A DNA stretch of 64,000 bases from Shinisaurus crocodilurus (GCA_021292165.1 JAHFWL010000433.1:437001-501000), one strand, 5' to 3'. Positions 42,997 to 55,001 are shown, numbered from the stretch's first letter. The notes: generated from the sequence alone by a model not told the origin. Numbers and translations are program-made.

Positions 42997-43196
42997 CAGT
43001 GGAGGCTGGTGGTGCTAGTGTCAGCGGGGCTATGTATCCACTCCAGATTTAACTCTGAACTTTTAAGGAGCTATCCATGGTGCTGAACCTATTTTGGCCC
43101 TGGTGTTCAGCACCATGGACAGCTTCTTTACAGTTCAAACTGAAATCCAGAGTGGATACACTGCCCCACGGACATTGCAGCCACCAGCCTCCACTG
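42997..43196. mobile_element. Complete long-TIR MITE, GGTGCTGAAC family
   Basis: Ends CAGTGGAGGCTGGTGG and CCACCAGCCTCCACTG. The inverted arms extend for about 90 bp through GTATCCACTC and CCATGGTGCTGAAC around a short centre. A target duplication is not clear. Partial copies: 1176-1284, 8596-8740 and 56500-56680. A related element is at 45460-45651. Confidence 0.8.
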
Positions 43197-43587
43197 CAGA
43201 TCCCTCTGCTAAATTTTCAGTCATCCTGCCACCGAGAAACCCCCCCCCCCAACACACTGGAAGCAGTCTCATTGGCTGCTTCTCCCATTGTTATCGTCTC
43301 CATGGCAGCTCTGGCTCCAAGGAGGAGGAGGAAGCTGTGGGGTCCATCTTCATACCAGTCATCGGTGACAGCGAATGAACATCACATGACATCATTACAC
43401 AGGCAGGCCATGTAAAATCAGAAAGGGGGCATCACGTGGTGATGCATGACATCATGCCAGCCACACTCTATGAGTCCAGAGTACAGCTCCCAAGATGCAC
43501 CTTGATACTGCGCATGTGGAAAAACTCACATATGCAGAATGAGATTTCGTATTAAAGGAGAACCCTTGTCCAAACTCAAATGGACAA

Positions 43588-43772
43588 ATTCATAGATTCA
43601 TAGATCATAGAGCTGGAAGGGGCCTACAAGGCCATCGAGTCCAACCCCCCTGCTCAATGCAGCAAACTAGAGGAGGGGTCTCCCATCCAAGTAATAACCA
43701 GGCCTGACCCTGCTTAGCTTTCCACGCTCAGACAAACTGAGCCAGCATGAGCCACAGGCTTGTATTTACTTT
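43588..43772 (-). mobile_element. 5S rRNA-headed SINE with CR1 tail, copy 5
   Basis: The same composite as 12471-12652. The complements of AAAGCTAAGCAGGGTCAGG and TTACTTGGATGGGAGACC are present. Confidence 0.87.
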
Positions 43773-44557
43773 CTGAGTAAATAACGAATTCACTCAGGGT
43801 TAGTTTGTCCTTCACTAACCCCAACTATAAGATATGTTTAAAAATAATAAGAAAGGATGCTGCAATAAGCAGTATCTGCCCCGGTGGCTTCCTGCATATC
43901 CTTGCTGGCCCAGGTGTTGATGCTTCACCCTCACCACCTCTCATTCTCTGGCTGGTCATTTAGCCCCCCCGGGCTGCGGGGCCCTGAACTTTGGCCCTGA
44001 GGTTCAACCCAAGCTGCACCACTGGTTGCCAACCCTGGTCTGTCAGTTGGAAAAGTGCTATCTGTTTAAGGAAGGGTAGAGGAGAGAGAGAGAGAAGAGA
44101 ACCAAGTCCTGTAGCTGCTGGGTAGCCTCTACTGCTAGACAGGCATTCCTCCAGGCCTGGCTGAAGTTCTGCTCTTGGTGCTGCTGCAGAGCTGGTGGCC
44201 TGAGTGGTGGGCGCTCTTCTCAGCCTCTCACTCCCTCCATCCCACAGCCTGCCGCTTAAATGCAAATGAGGCCTGGGTCAGGCAGGCTATATCTCTGTCC
44301 TTACCCCATCAGTCCTGCTACACTTCCAGCCCAACCCACTGGACCACAGAGAATCCTGCAGGGCAGATCCCACTCGCTTACATAAATTTGCATATAGACA
44401 AAAAACAAGAATTCTGAAGCAGAAAGCTTACTTTAAAAACAAACAAACCATGATGCACACATGTGTCATAGAATGCAGACTCTTGGAATAGACCCATGGG
44501 AGAGAAAAAGGGGGAACACTTCTCTTTAGATGCCGCTTGCCATCTGCAGTTGATATA
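43773..44557. other. No gene recognised
   Basis: No gene or named repeat is seen. Confidence 0.4.
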
Positions 44558-44577
44558 AGTGTGTGTGTGTGTGTGTG
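44558..44577. repeat. (GT)n microsatellite
   Basis: Tandem GT dinucleotides. Confidence 0.9.
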
Positions 44578-44654
44578 ATTTATTTATTTATGAAGTTTAT
44601 TCTTGCTTTTCATTATAAAATCCCAAAACAGGGCACAATCAATAAAATTTTCTG

Positions 44655-44693
44655 CTGTCTGTCTGTCTGTCTGTCTCTGTCTCTGTCTCTGTC

Positions 44694-44739
<46 letters not shown>

Positions 44740-44741
44740 AT
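44655..44741. repeat. Compound microsatellite (CTGT)n(CT)n(TA)n
   Basis: CTGT tetranucleotides and CTGTCT units pass into CT and then TA dinucleotides. Confidence 0.95.
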
Positions 44742-45353
44742 GTGATGCCTTGTTAACCAGGGGCAACTTTTTCTTGATTATTTTTAATTGATTCCTCTAA
44801 TCAAGGAATCAGTTAAAGGTTGCAGCCCTGAAATTCACTGATTAAGGCAGCTGGTGGTGAGAGCAGAAAAGCCCCCAATTTCTATTTCCCGGATCTGTAT
44901 AAGCTTTGGGGGCTTGGCATGCTTGCCTCAAATACTAGGCAAGCGTCACAACAACAACCCCATAATTCTTCTTCAGCTCACATTTTAATCTGAGCTGAAA
45001 AAGAATCGAACTCCTTCCCCGTTCCACCCTCCTAGCGGATGTCTGTAGTCCTTGGGAAAATTATATTTCTCGGGTCTGCTTGCACCTGGTGTACTGCGTA
45101 GCAGTACTCCAGGGGCTAATCTACATGGGGAATTTACCTCACACACTGGCGCAACACATGACGCTATCCCCAATCCGTGTCGATCCCAGGTTTTGTCTCC
45201 AAAAACCGGGGGGGGGGGGGGAGAAAGCATTTTCCTAAAGTACTTCTGTAACAGATTCTACATTTAGCGTGACTCCCCTGCATTTTGGGATTAAAGTGTT
45301 CCCTACCACATGGAGGAGAGGGACCGTCCCCCCTCCCTTTCCCCGCTCTCTTC

Positions 45354-45492
45354 TGGATAAGGAGCCCCCACTGACACAGGAGTCGCCGGCCTGCCCTGCC
45401 TGGCCGTGGATGTGAAGCAGAAGTTCCGCTTCGCAGCCACGGCCAGGCAGGGCAGGCCGGCGACTCCTGTGTCAGTGGGGGCTCCTTATCCA
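45354..45492. repeat. Perfect 56-bp inverted repeat (cruciform-prone)
   Basis: The arms 45354-45409 and 45437-45492 are exact complements over 56 bp, separated by 27 bp that are themselves nearly self-complementary. The ends read TGGATAAGGAGCCCCCACTG and its complement. A third copy of the terminal motif is at 45619-45651. Confidence 0.95.
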
Positions 45493-45651
45493 TCACAGCA
45501 TTTTTGTTCGAGCTTTATAGGAGCTGTCCGTGGTGCTCCATGGCGGGGAACCTAGTTTGGGGATGGAGTTCAGCACCATGGGCAGCTCCTATGAAGCTCA
45601 AACAAAAAAGGGCTGCAATGGATAAGGAGCCCCACTGACACAGGAGTCGCC
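45460..45651. mobile_element. MITE with GGCGACTCCTGTGTCAGTGG ends
   Basis: The right arm of the perfect palindrome (45460-45492) and 45619-45651 are the inverted ends of a 192-bp unit. The interior has TTTTTGTTCGAGCTTTATAG and, in reverse, CTATGAAGCTCAAACAAAAA. Its interior is related to the family at 42997-43196. Confidence 0.75.
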
Positions 45652-46500
45652 TGTGGCCAGATAAGTAAGAGGGAAGTGGGGAGGCAGTTTGGAAGAGGGT
45701 TGCTGCCGGGTGAGTGGGGGTTTGAGGGCTTGCATTTGAAAAGTGGGAGGGGGAGGGGAGGGTCGTGGCTGGACTAGCGGAAGGGGTTGGGAGGGATTTG
45801 CCTGCATTTGGTTCTTCTGAGGTTTCTTGGGGGAAGGCTTGGTTAAAACCTGAGGGTTCCCCCCCCCCCCAGCACTCTGCGAGAAAGCCCAGGGAGACAG
45901 CATCCTTCAGCATCCATTATCCTGCTCACTTGCTCTTCTGCTGCTTTTGATAAGAGGTTCCATGGAACATTGAACACTTTCCAAATTCTCCTGCCTGCTT
46001 TTATATCTTGTTGCATTGGTACAAAGAGCAGGAGAAAGAGGCCAAGCAGGTTTGTTTAATCTCTCTGCTGTGCCTAATCATGCTACCCTGGCCTGGGCTC
46101 CAATTCCACGCTGCAATTCTATGCGGGCAGTAATCCTTCAGGAAATCCGGAGGTACACCAACCCAATCCTGATAGTTGTCCGGCAGTAAAAAAACAACAA
46201 CAGTGGGATAGCTTTAGCTGCCACTGCTCCAACAATACTTTGTGCTGTTGCTCCTCAAGAGGCTGGCTCCAGTTTCGAGGGGAGTGGCTTGGCATAGTAC
46301 ACTCTGGCAGGCCTCCTCCTCCTCCAGTGCCCCCCCCATGAGCCTCGGTGGGCAACAATGGTGGACAGCAGCAATGGTGCTTTGATAAGTGCTGCGCAGG
46401 TTGGAGCCACCATTATTTTGATCTTCCAGAGTGGCCCAAAGCAACGGTCTCCAAGCCACTTGGCACTCCTTGGGGTGTCAGTAAGGGGGGCTCAGGGCGG
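45652..46500. other. No gene recognised
   Basis: Contains a G-rich region at about 45665-45770 and a C-run at about 45859-45870. No gene or named repeat is seen. Confidence 0.4.
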
Positions 46501-46502
46501 CA

Positions 46503-46815
46503 GCCTCTGACAGGGTGTCAGGGTCCCAGCAGCTGCCTGAGTAGGCCCCCTCTGCTTCTGTCCTGCTGCCCACTCCCTTGTCCTCACCCTCTGGACTAAA
46601 TTTGTACAACTATCCAGAGGGAGAGTGCGAGGCTTCTCTTAAATTCTCACTCTGGTCCCTGCGTGCAGGGTCAGAGAAGACAAGTTGCTAGCAAGGAGGA
46701 GGAGGAGCAGGGCCAGGAGGTTCTGGAGGCTGACAATGGACCCCCCACAGGGTTGTGGGCCTCGGTAGGTTCCCAACAATGCCTACCCCTGATGCCAGCC
46801 CTGATGCTGGGGTGC
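46503..46815. repeat. Dispersed repeat related to family D
   Basis: TGCCTACCCCTGATGCCAG followed by CCCTGATG at its right side. Similar to the end of 23405-23625. Confidence 0.4.
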
Positions 46816-46862
46816 TCCTTAAATGGGCCAACTTTAGTACAGTTTTTGCAGAAAGGTGGTAT

Positions 46863-46864
<2 letters not shown>

Positions 46865-46906
<42 letters not shown>

Positions 46907-46907
46907 A
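46865..46907. repeat. (GAT)n microsatellite
   Basis: About 14 tandem GAT units. Confidence 0.97.
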
Positions 46908-46939
46908 GGTTGTTATATGGAAATGTCACTGTAGAACAT

Positions 46940-47795
46940 AAGTGGGAAAGTGCAAGCCACCCCATTTACAGAAACACATAGCTTTGACAGCTGTCAAAGT
47001 TCAGGCTTCCTTTTAAAATGGGTTTTTTGACAGGACTAACCAGGGCTTTTTGAAAGGCATATACATATGTACATAACCCTGTCAAAACCCGTTGGTTAGC
47101 CCTGTCAAAAACCTCATTTTAAAAGGAAGCCTGAATTTTGACAGCTTCTGTCAAAACTGACAGCTCCTATAAATAGGGTGGCTCACCCTTTTCCACCTTC
47201 CTGAGCACCGAGTAAAAGTAAAACATAAACCTATTTTACAGCCTCTCTGGGTCAATGTCCATGATGATTGGTGCCCACTCCAGTTTGACAGCAGACACCT
47301 TCCAGCACATTGCCCAGGTGAGGCTTCCCATTTCAGCCCCCCCCCCCAAGTGTGCACCTCTGCATTTGTGGAAGTCCAACTAAATTTTTGTTTTAAAAAA
47401 ATAGATGAAAAAATTTGCGCAAGTTGTTTGCACTTAAACCCTTAAAAATGGGGTGGTGAACCAGTGACAGCCCCTCCAATGTGCCACTTGGGCACTTTGG
47501 AGGAGCTGTCACTGGCTGTCAACTCTCAGATCATGGAAAGCAATCTCCGGGGGGGGGAAGGGGGGGAAGCCGAGGTGAGTGAAAAAGAGCTCGGGATTGC
47601 AGCGAGGAGAGGAGATAAGGTGGCTTTAGCTGCCAATTCACCTGGGAAATTGGCTGGAGGACTGAGGGAAGAAGGAAGGGGGGACAACCAACAGCATCTG
47701 TTGGGCACATCGTGGGTTTTTCTGCAAACAACCAAACCACCGTTGGGTATTTGCAGGGTGGCTTAGCATGATGTGTGAATGCAGCCACTGGCTTG
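46940..47795 (+). repeat. Dispersed repeat family H, copy A
   Basis: Internal blocks: TTTTTGACAGGACTAACCAG (repeated inverted at about 47088-47115), GCCTCTCTGGGTCAATGTCC and CAGTGACAGCCCCTCC. The right end is GGCTTAGCATGATGTGTGAA. Copy B lies inverted at 52840-53965. An open frame at 47464-47766 has no recognised domain. Confidence 0.65.
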
Positions 47796-48984
47796 TCGAT
47801 GGGGCAGGAGACAGTTCTTGGGATATCCAGGCCCAAAGCTATTTAAGGTTCTGTTGACAAGGCAAAGGCAGGAGTCAGTGCTCCTAGTATTTATACAAGA
47901 CCTATCCAATCTAGAGGCATCACACTGCCTGCCAATAGGAGCTGATGTTGCATGTCTCTTTTCTTTTTGAACCTGAAGGACTACGAAGTACACGCTTTGA
48001 GGACTAAGTACGTGCTGTCCAAAGTAGTTTGCTAGGTCCCCTCCCAGGCTCAAACTGAGGTTCATGGTTCAAGCGTTGCAGGCTCCACTTCAGGAAAATC
48101 CATGGTGAAGGTCTGCTTTGCTATTCTCAGAGCTCAATACAATATGCAGCCCACTGGATACAGAGGCTCACTGTTGTCGATTTTTAGCCAATAACAAGGC
48201 CACTGGTGTACTCCCCTGCTACTCTCCATGCAGATGATGATATCTCACTCCTGTCTTGTGATCATTTATCTTTGTTTGATCCGTGACTTGGCATTTATCT
48301 TCTTGACATGTGGTTTAGATAGTATCACTTTGAAATAGGGACTATCTGTCTGTATCTTAGATGATTGTAAAGTAGAGATTGCTGTGAATGGAGCACCATG
48401 GGATTTGGGTGAGCGGGCCTGATCCAGGATGGGTTTTTGTGGGTGGGTGAGAGGAAATCAAAGCTTTAAAACTATTTAAAGAGCTATAAAACTGTGTTTT
48501 TCAGCATCATTTGTGTTTGTGACTCACACGCCACAATTTCCGTACTACAGGGCTATTTCATATTTCAGACGGGCTCATGACATTTGGGATTAAGAAACCT
48601 GGACGCATCTGCAAAATTTCACAGTATTGTTTGGGATGTTCAAATCCAATTTTAAAGCTGGTCTTGAAGGAGTTAAAGTGATTGGAGTTAAGGAGTTAAA
48701 GTGATAAGACGTTAAAGTGCTCAAGGGTGCAATCCAATCTGGATGCCTATATTGGGAGAGGCATTTTGACATTTCAGAATGGTCAAAACACCACACAAAA
48801 GCTGGGAAACACTAAAAAATCATGAGAAGGGGAGGGGGAAGCGCAGACCACGTGGTGACGTGTGGAAGGGGGCATGGCCATCTGGGGAAGCCCAGGTGGT
48901 TGGATTAGAATGGCCATTTATGAATCACCAAAAAAAGAAAATAATGCATCTCCAACGAAAGAGGACAAAAGGGGACACTGATTT
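47796..48984. other. No gene recognised
   Basis: No gene or named repeat is seen. GGAGTTAAAGTGAT is tandemly duplicated near 48670-48705. Confidence 0.4.
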
Positions 48985-48992
48985 GCATATGC

Positions 48993-48995
48993 ATG

Positions 48996-49024
<29 letters not shown>
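48993..49024. repeat. (AC)n microsatellite
   Basis: About 15 AC units, adjacent to a family F copy. Confidence 0.95.
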
Positions 49025-49026
<2 letters not shown>

Positions 49027-49303
49027 ATTATAATTTAAATAGAAATACAGTACATTTCACCATAGTGTGGGAGATTGCTGCCAGGTGAGGTGACCTATGT
49101 GTCTGCTGTCCCCAGGTGCTGCTGATGGGCAGCTTCAAGGCTTGCTCGCCCTTTTTATGGTTCTTTATCTTTAAACAGGACGTGGACTACTGGCCAGCCC
49201 TTCAAACAGAGAACAGCTTCAAAACAGAAGGCAGTCCTCTGGTAGCCCTTCAAACAGAGGACTGTCCTCTGTGAAAGAGGATGTATGGCCACCCTAGTGC
49301 TGG
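49025..49303 (-). repeat. Dispersed repeat family F, copy 4
   Basis: The most complete copy. On the minus strand it begins GGGTGGCCATACATCCTC, then CAGAGGACAGTCCTCTGTTT, TTTAAAGATAAAGAACC and CTTGAAGCTGCCCATCAGC, and ends TTTCTATTTAAATTATAATA just before the AC/GT microsatellite. Confidence 0.75.
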
Positions 49304-50191
49304 ACTGAGACTTCAGATGGGCTGGATTTTGTTCCTTGGGCCTGTGGTTGAACTTTCCTACTCCAAAGAGCGCCTTCGTTTGGTCCCTTCTTGAGCCTCA
49401 GCTGCTCTCTTTCTGTTTTTCTTTGGCTTCTCGGTGCTTGCTCTTGTGCTGGAAAAGATCCAGCAACTGGAGAGCCAAGAAAAGTCATAGGCTTGGCCTG
49501 CAGGACTCTTGCATCCCTTCAGTAAGAATTACTTTGCACCTGCAGTATTCTTGTGTTCTTGACAATGGGTTAAGTCATATCGTCCTCAATTGTCCTACTG
49601 AGAAAAGGCTAGGCCAGACGCTAGCAGCACATTTGAATTATTGTTTTAAAGTTTGCCAACACCAAATTGTAGAAAAGAAGGAACACCCATCATGCACACA
49701 TGATAATTGGCAGCGTGTTTTTTTTCCTGAGAGCTCTACATGGCTGAGTTTGGTTGCAACAATGAAGTAGTTGTGTTGTTGCTCTGTTGTAGGGGTTGGC
49801 AGAAGGTAGATCAGAATCTACTGATAGGTCTCCAGCTAATTTGCAGTAGATTAGCTAGGGTTTCTGGCTTTCAGTGGTTAAGCAATAGTGACACCAAAAA
49901 GGGCCTTTCCCTTTGCAAATTAGGCTGCTAAAGCTGATTTGTGTGTGCAAAGCTTTGTGTGTGTGTGCTCCAGTCCTGGTACTGAGAACAAAGTCTTAGG
50001 TTGAGCATATGCTCATAGACACCTTTCCATTCAATTCTATGTCTCCTTTCCTGAGCCACTATATTGCATCTGGGTCCAGTTGGTTGACCCCAGGCATCTA
50101 GTGGAAAACCAAGGTAACAAGCCTAAAGTCTGACCAGCACTGCTCTATTGCAAACTCAAATCTGGATTTCTGCCTGCATGCAATTCTACGG
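49304..50191. other. No gene recognised
   Basis: No gene or named repeat. A 144-codon open frame at 49336-49770 has no recognised domain. Confidence 0.4.
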
Positions 50192-50592
50192 GCTTCTCTA
50201 CATGAGGCTTTTAACCCCTCACTTTACCAAGGATTCTGCTTCCAAATTCTTTGTGGGATCAAGATTGGCTCCTTCACACATGCCCCCCCCACCTGGGTTT
50301 TTCTTTTTCTGCCTTTCTATATGTTCCATTACACAACCACAAGGTGGTGCTGCAGTATAGCAGAATTGTGAAAATACACACAAGCATTTCATTCTGGCTC
50401 ATTCCGCCATTTTCTGATAATACTACACTTTCCTCGCCCTTAAAAAAGCCACAGAAATGCTTGAAAAGCACGGGAGAGGCCCTGGAAGATGAAGAAGTTA
50501 TGTAAAGCACCCACAAATTACCGTGAATGAGAATCTGAGGAATCATGTCACGTGAGCACACAATAAAGGCCATGGGGAGAAAAGCCCTACAA
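50192..50592. mobile_element. MITE family G, copy 3
   Basis: Left GGGCTTCTCTACATGAGGC, right GGCCATGGGGAGAAAAGCCC. The interior includes ACCACAAGGTGGTGCTGCAG. Compare 31617-31970. Confidence 0.75.
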
Positions 50593-50949
50593 TGCATTGA
50601 AATGTTTATAGTCATCCCGGGCTGACTTTCTAGCCATGGCCTGAGGTGGCCATATGCATGCAATCATGCCCATGTGCTGAACTCAGCACAAGTTCGCACC
50701 CATTCCCAGTCATTCAAAAAGCTGTGGTTGCCACTGATGTCAAAAGTCAATATGTGATTTCAGTTGGAAGTCAGCATGGACTGACTAAAGTCTCTTTCCC
50801 TTCCCTTCCAGAAAGAATGGTTGCAACAGTTAGTTGCCCTCATAGAGAGAAGACAATGGCAATGACTTCTGCTGGCAAGTCAATGAAGCTCAATTAATCA
50901 TCTGCACTGATCCAAATCAGTGCTGAGTTTGGGTTGGGAGAGGTTACCT

Positions 50950-52690
50950 AGACCCATCTCAATCAGGCTTTCGGCCAGGATATTAGACTGAGACTGCTTT
51001 GGTCGCCGTGGTGAATAATGACCTACGCTTGGAACTGGATATGGGGAGTGTGTCTCTACGAGTTCTTCTGGATCTCTCAGCAGCTTTTGATACAATTGAC
51101 CATAGTATCCTATTGGATCACCTGGTGAGACTGGACCTTGGGAGCACTGTATTGCATTCCTTCTTGTCAGGCCACGTCCAGAAGGTGGAGGACTGCTGTT
51201 CAATACTGTGGCCTTTGATCTATGGTCTCCCACAGGGTTCTGTTTTGTCCCCTATCTACATGTAACTGCTGGGAGAGGTAATCCAGAGCTTTGGAGTGAG
51301 ATGCCATTTATTTATTTATTTATTGTATTTTTAAATTGCCCATCTAGCCGGTACCCGGCTACTCTGGGTGCCATCAATATGCTGATAACACTCAGCTCTA
51401 TTGCTCTTTGTCACCAACTCAGAGGAAGTATCAACACCCTTGAATGTTGCCTAAGTTTGATAATGGGCTGGATGAAGTTGAACAAGCTGAGATTAAATTC
51501 AGTCAAGACAGAGGTGCTATTGGTCAGTAAAAAAAACCTGGCTTGTGGATTGGGATTCAACCTGTTCTGGATGGGTTCACACTCTCCTTGATAGATCAGG
51601 TTCATTGCTTGGCAGTACTCCTATGTGGTCCTTGGATCTTCAGGTGGCAGCGGTGGTGAGGAATGCCTTTGCATAACTACATCTAACCTGCCTGCTGCAA
51701 CCATTCCCTAGTCAATCTGATCTGGCAACAGTTATCCATGCCATTGTTACAACATGGTTAGACTACTGCAATGTGCTCTACATGGGGCTACCCTTGAAGA
51801 CTGTACAGCAGCTTCAATTGGTGCAAAAAGTGGCAGTTAGGCTGCTAACCAGTGCATGGCATCGAGATCATATCACCCCCAATTCTGAAAGATTTGCACT
51901 GGTTGCCAATTGTTCTCCAGGCTCAATTCAAGGTGTTGGTGTTAACCTTCAAAACTCTAAATGGCTTAGTGCCTGGCTATCTGAGGGACCACCTATCTCG
52001 GTATGAACCTACTCAGTTATTAAGATCAGAAGGAGAGGCACTTTTGAAGACACCCTTGCTTGAAGAGGCCCATTTGTTGGGAATGTGGGTAAGGGCTTTC
52101 TTCTATGTTGCTCCCAAACTCTAGAATGCACCCACCACTCTCTCTGCATTCAGGAAGAGGATCAAGAAGACATATCTTTTTAACTTGGCTTTTAAAATCC
52201 TTCTGGGCACAATCCTAAGGCTCCTAGACACTGCCTAGAGGGCCATCGAATAGGTCAGAGTCCCAGCACTGACCTCGGAAATGCATTCTGAGGTTGCAGC
52301 TGGGACTGACTTTGGAGCACTCTCTCTCTCCACCCTCGTGTGGTTCAAAGACTCAAGTGTCAGCGCTGGGTGGGCATTCCAGGGGGTGGAGAGTGGAGCC
52401 GCCCTTCCTCCTCAGCCCCTCCTCCTCATGAGCAGGGGCAAAAGACAGACGGCTGAAATTGGCCATCTATGTCTTTTGCAGGGTGATTGTCTTTTGCAAT
52501 CCTCCCGCTCTCGGTTGGACGCCCGTAATCCTCCAAGTTTGGAGGGTTATGGGCAGCCACATTGGATGGAGCCGTGTGATGGTTTTTAGTGTTGTTTTTA
52601 ATGTTTTTATATGCTTTTATTTGACTACAGTTTTTATGTTTTGAACTTTTTGTAAATCACTCTGGTTGGTCCCAGAAAGGCAGTACAGAA
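50950..52690 (+). pseudogene. L2 LINE, RT and 3' part
   Basis: Plus-strand motifs in different frames: LLDLSAAFDTIDHSILLDHL (RT motif A), GLPQGSVLSPIYM (motif B), YMGLPLKTVQQLQLVQKV, then VLTFKTLNGLVPGYLRDHLS. The last part is the usual L2 C-terminal region. An inserted tail is at 51305-51355 (TTTA run). Multiple frameshifts and stops make it a decayed copy. Confidence 0.87.
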
Positions 52691-52839
52691 AGACAATAAA
52701 TAAAGGGGATAATGGAGGTGCAATCTAACTAGATTTACCTTTGCTGCAACCTGAAGCATATTTTGTAGGTGATCTCTTTAACACTCCTGTCTGTTTTCAG
52801 CTGTGAGATGAGTTCAAGTGATTTAGACAAATCAATACT

Positions 52840-53965
52840 ACCAACATGGATTCTCACATCATGCTAACCCACCCTGGCAAAAAGCCACGGTGAGTTGATT
52901 GTTGCCTGAATAAACCATGGTGCGCCCAACAGACAATCGGGCTCACCATGAGTTGTCCCCCCTTTCCTCCTCGGTCCTCCTGTGGGTATCCCAGGGAACT
53001 CCACAGCAGGACTGACTTCTCTCCTCTCCGCCACGATCATGAACCCTTTTCTGCTTGCTGCAGCTTTTTTCGCTATCCCCCCCCCCCCCGAGATTGCTTT
53101 TCATCATCTCTGAATTGACAACCAGTGATAGCCCCTCTGAAGCACTCCAGTGGCACACTGGAGGGGCTGTCACTGATTTGCTACCTATTTTTTTAAAAAA
53201 ATTGCACCCCAGATGTGCACAAATATTTTCATTTCATTTAATTTTATATTTGTAGTTGGACTTGTGCAAGTGCACACTTGTGCAGTTTTGGGGGTCTGAA
53301 ATGGGCAGCCTCATCTGGGCAATGTCCTGGGAGGTGTCTGCTGTCAAAGTACAGCAGGCAACCACAATTAACATTGACCCAGAGAGGCTGCAAAGAGGTT
53401 TATTTTTGAGTTTGCTTTCCCATGACAGCTGTCAAAAGGTGAGCTGTCAAGGGAAAGCAAAGACACAAGTGATCTTTGCTTGTGAAAGAGGGTGGCCAGA
53501 AGATCACCTCCTCTACTTTGTTTGGCCGGACCTGACTCTTCTCAGTGCCCTGCATCTCTTCCACCCTTTCCCAAGTCTCTAGGTACTCGGGAAGGTGGAA
53601 AAATGTGAGCCGCCCTTTTTACGGGAGCACTTTTATAATGGGGTTTTTGACAGGGCTAATCAGGGTGGGTTTTTTTTGACAAGGTCATATGTATATGTTG
53701 CCCACAAACAAGCCACCCTGTGGGAAGTGATCCAGCTTCACATAGATTCATTTTTCATAGATTATAGAGTTGGAAGGGGCCTACAAGGCCATCGGGTCCA
53801 ACCCCCTGCTCAATGCAGGAAACTAGAGGAGGGGTCTCCCATCCAAGTAATAACTAGGCCGGACCCTGCTTAGCTTTCCATGCTCAGACAAGCTGAGCCA
53901 GCGTGAGCCATGATGGGCTCTTGTCAGCCGCGATGGGTTCTCATGTCGTGCAAATGCAGTCAATG
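52840..53965 (-). repeat. Dispersed repeat family H, copy B
   Basis: Left end TTCTCACATCATGCTAACCC and right end near TTCTCATGTCGTGCAAATGC suggest terminal inverted repeats. The interior contains AACCAGTGATAGCCCC, GACCCAGAGAGGCTGCAAAG and TTTTGACAGGGCTAATCAGG. The 5S-CR1 SINE at 53737-53912 lies within it. Confidence 0.65.
53737..53912 (-). mobile_element. 5S rRNA-headed SINE with CR1 tail, copy 6
   Basis: As 43588-43772: the complement of GGAAAGCTAAGCAGGGTCCG and a TTACTTGGATGGGAGACC head, with the CR1 tail on the left. Confidence 0.87.
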
Positions 53966-54909
53966 AATTCCCTTGAAATATCTGTACATCCTATTTAATT
54001 GTTCCAGTCTCTGTCTGCATATTCAGTGTACTGTGTAGGATTGTAGTGGAGATTACTTGTATTTGTGACAGTATTTCACAACAAAGACTGAATAGGTGGC
54101 AGTTCTCAAAGCCACTATTAGGGAATTGTTATAAACCCATGGTGGTAGAACACTTTTGAGTTTTGGTAAATAGAGAAAAATGCTAGCAGCGGGTCTGGTT
54201 TAACAATTCGCTGCACAAAATTCTTTCCTGTCGATCATATGTAGTCTTGTGTAAAGGCACAGACCTGTTCTTTTCATACTTTGTGTGCCACCCCTCATGC
54301 CCCCACCCTCTATCTACTTGTTTAAAGAAGGGAATAAAACTATCTTGTATATCCAAATCAAGGACTACACATTGTGTAGAACTTCTTTTTGCCCAGCACT
54401 CCCACAGGCATAGCTGAGAAAGTGTTGGCTGTGTTTTCTTTTAAGTTATTTTAAAACTCACCACAACAGTCACAGGAGAAAGGCGGGGTGGGGGTGGGGT
54501 GGGGGAAAGAAGGTATGATTATGAAATGTTGGACTCTTTCAACAGAAAGGAAATGTTTTCCCTGCTCACTCCATGACTGAAGCAAATGTTTGGAAGGGGT
54601 TAACCGGTGAACAGTTTACAGCTGGAGATGTGCGTGTAACCAGGAAATGGCACACAAAACCATGGGACCAGCTGGAGCCTGCTGGAATCTCATTCATGTT
54701 GGCAATAGCTCCCGAGGTCTCAGGCTCTGACATCACCGTGTTTTGCGTCACAGCGGCATGCCTCCAGCCACTTGTCCTTTTTTCATCAACTCCCCCCCTC
54801 CCGCCCGGACACCGCCTCTTCAGTTAACCCAGTCACTGGCTCCAATTTGTAAATACAGTCAGGGTTATACAACTCCAATCGCACACGCACACACACACAC
54901 ACCTTACGC
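53966..54909. other. No gene recognised
   Basis: No gene or named repeat is seen apart from GGGGTGG runs near 54483-54506 and a short CA tract at about 54885-54902. Confidence 0.4.
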
Positions 54910-55001
54910 CAGTGTTCTCCAACCTTGGTGTTCTCCAAGGCTGGGGCATGCTGGGAGTTGTAGGTCAAAAACATCTGGGGATCCAAGGTTGGAGAACACT
55001 G
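54910..55001. mobile_element. 92-bp hAT MITE with perfect duplication
   Basis: Ends CAGTGTTCTCCAACC and GGTTGGAGAACACTG. The identical octamer CCTTACGC precedes (54902-54909) and follows (55002-55009) it. Centre GGCATGCTGGGAGTTGTAGG. Non-coding. Confidence 0.95.

Noticed and set aside
44655..44741. CRISPR-like repeat array
   Set aside because: It is a compound microsatellite with no spacers, in a vertebrate genome.
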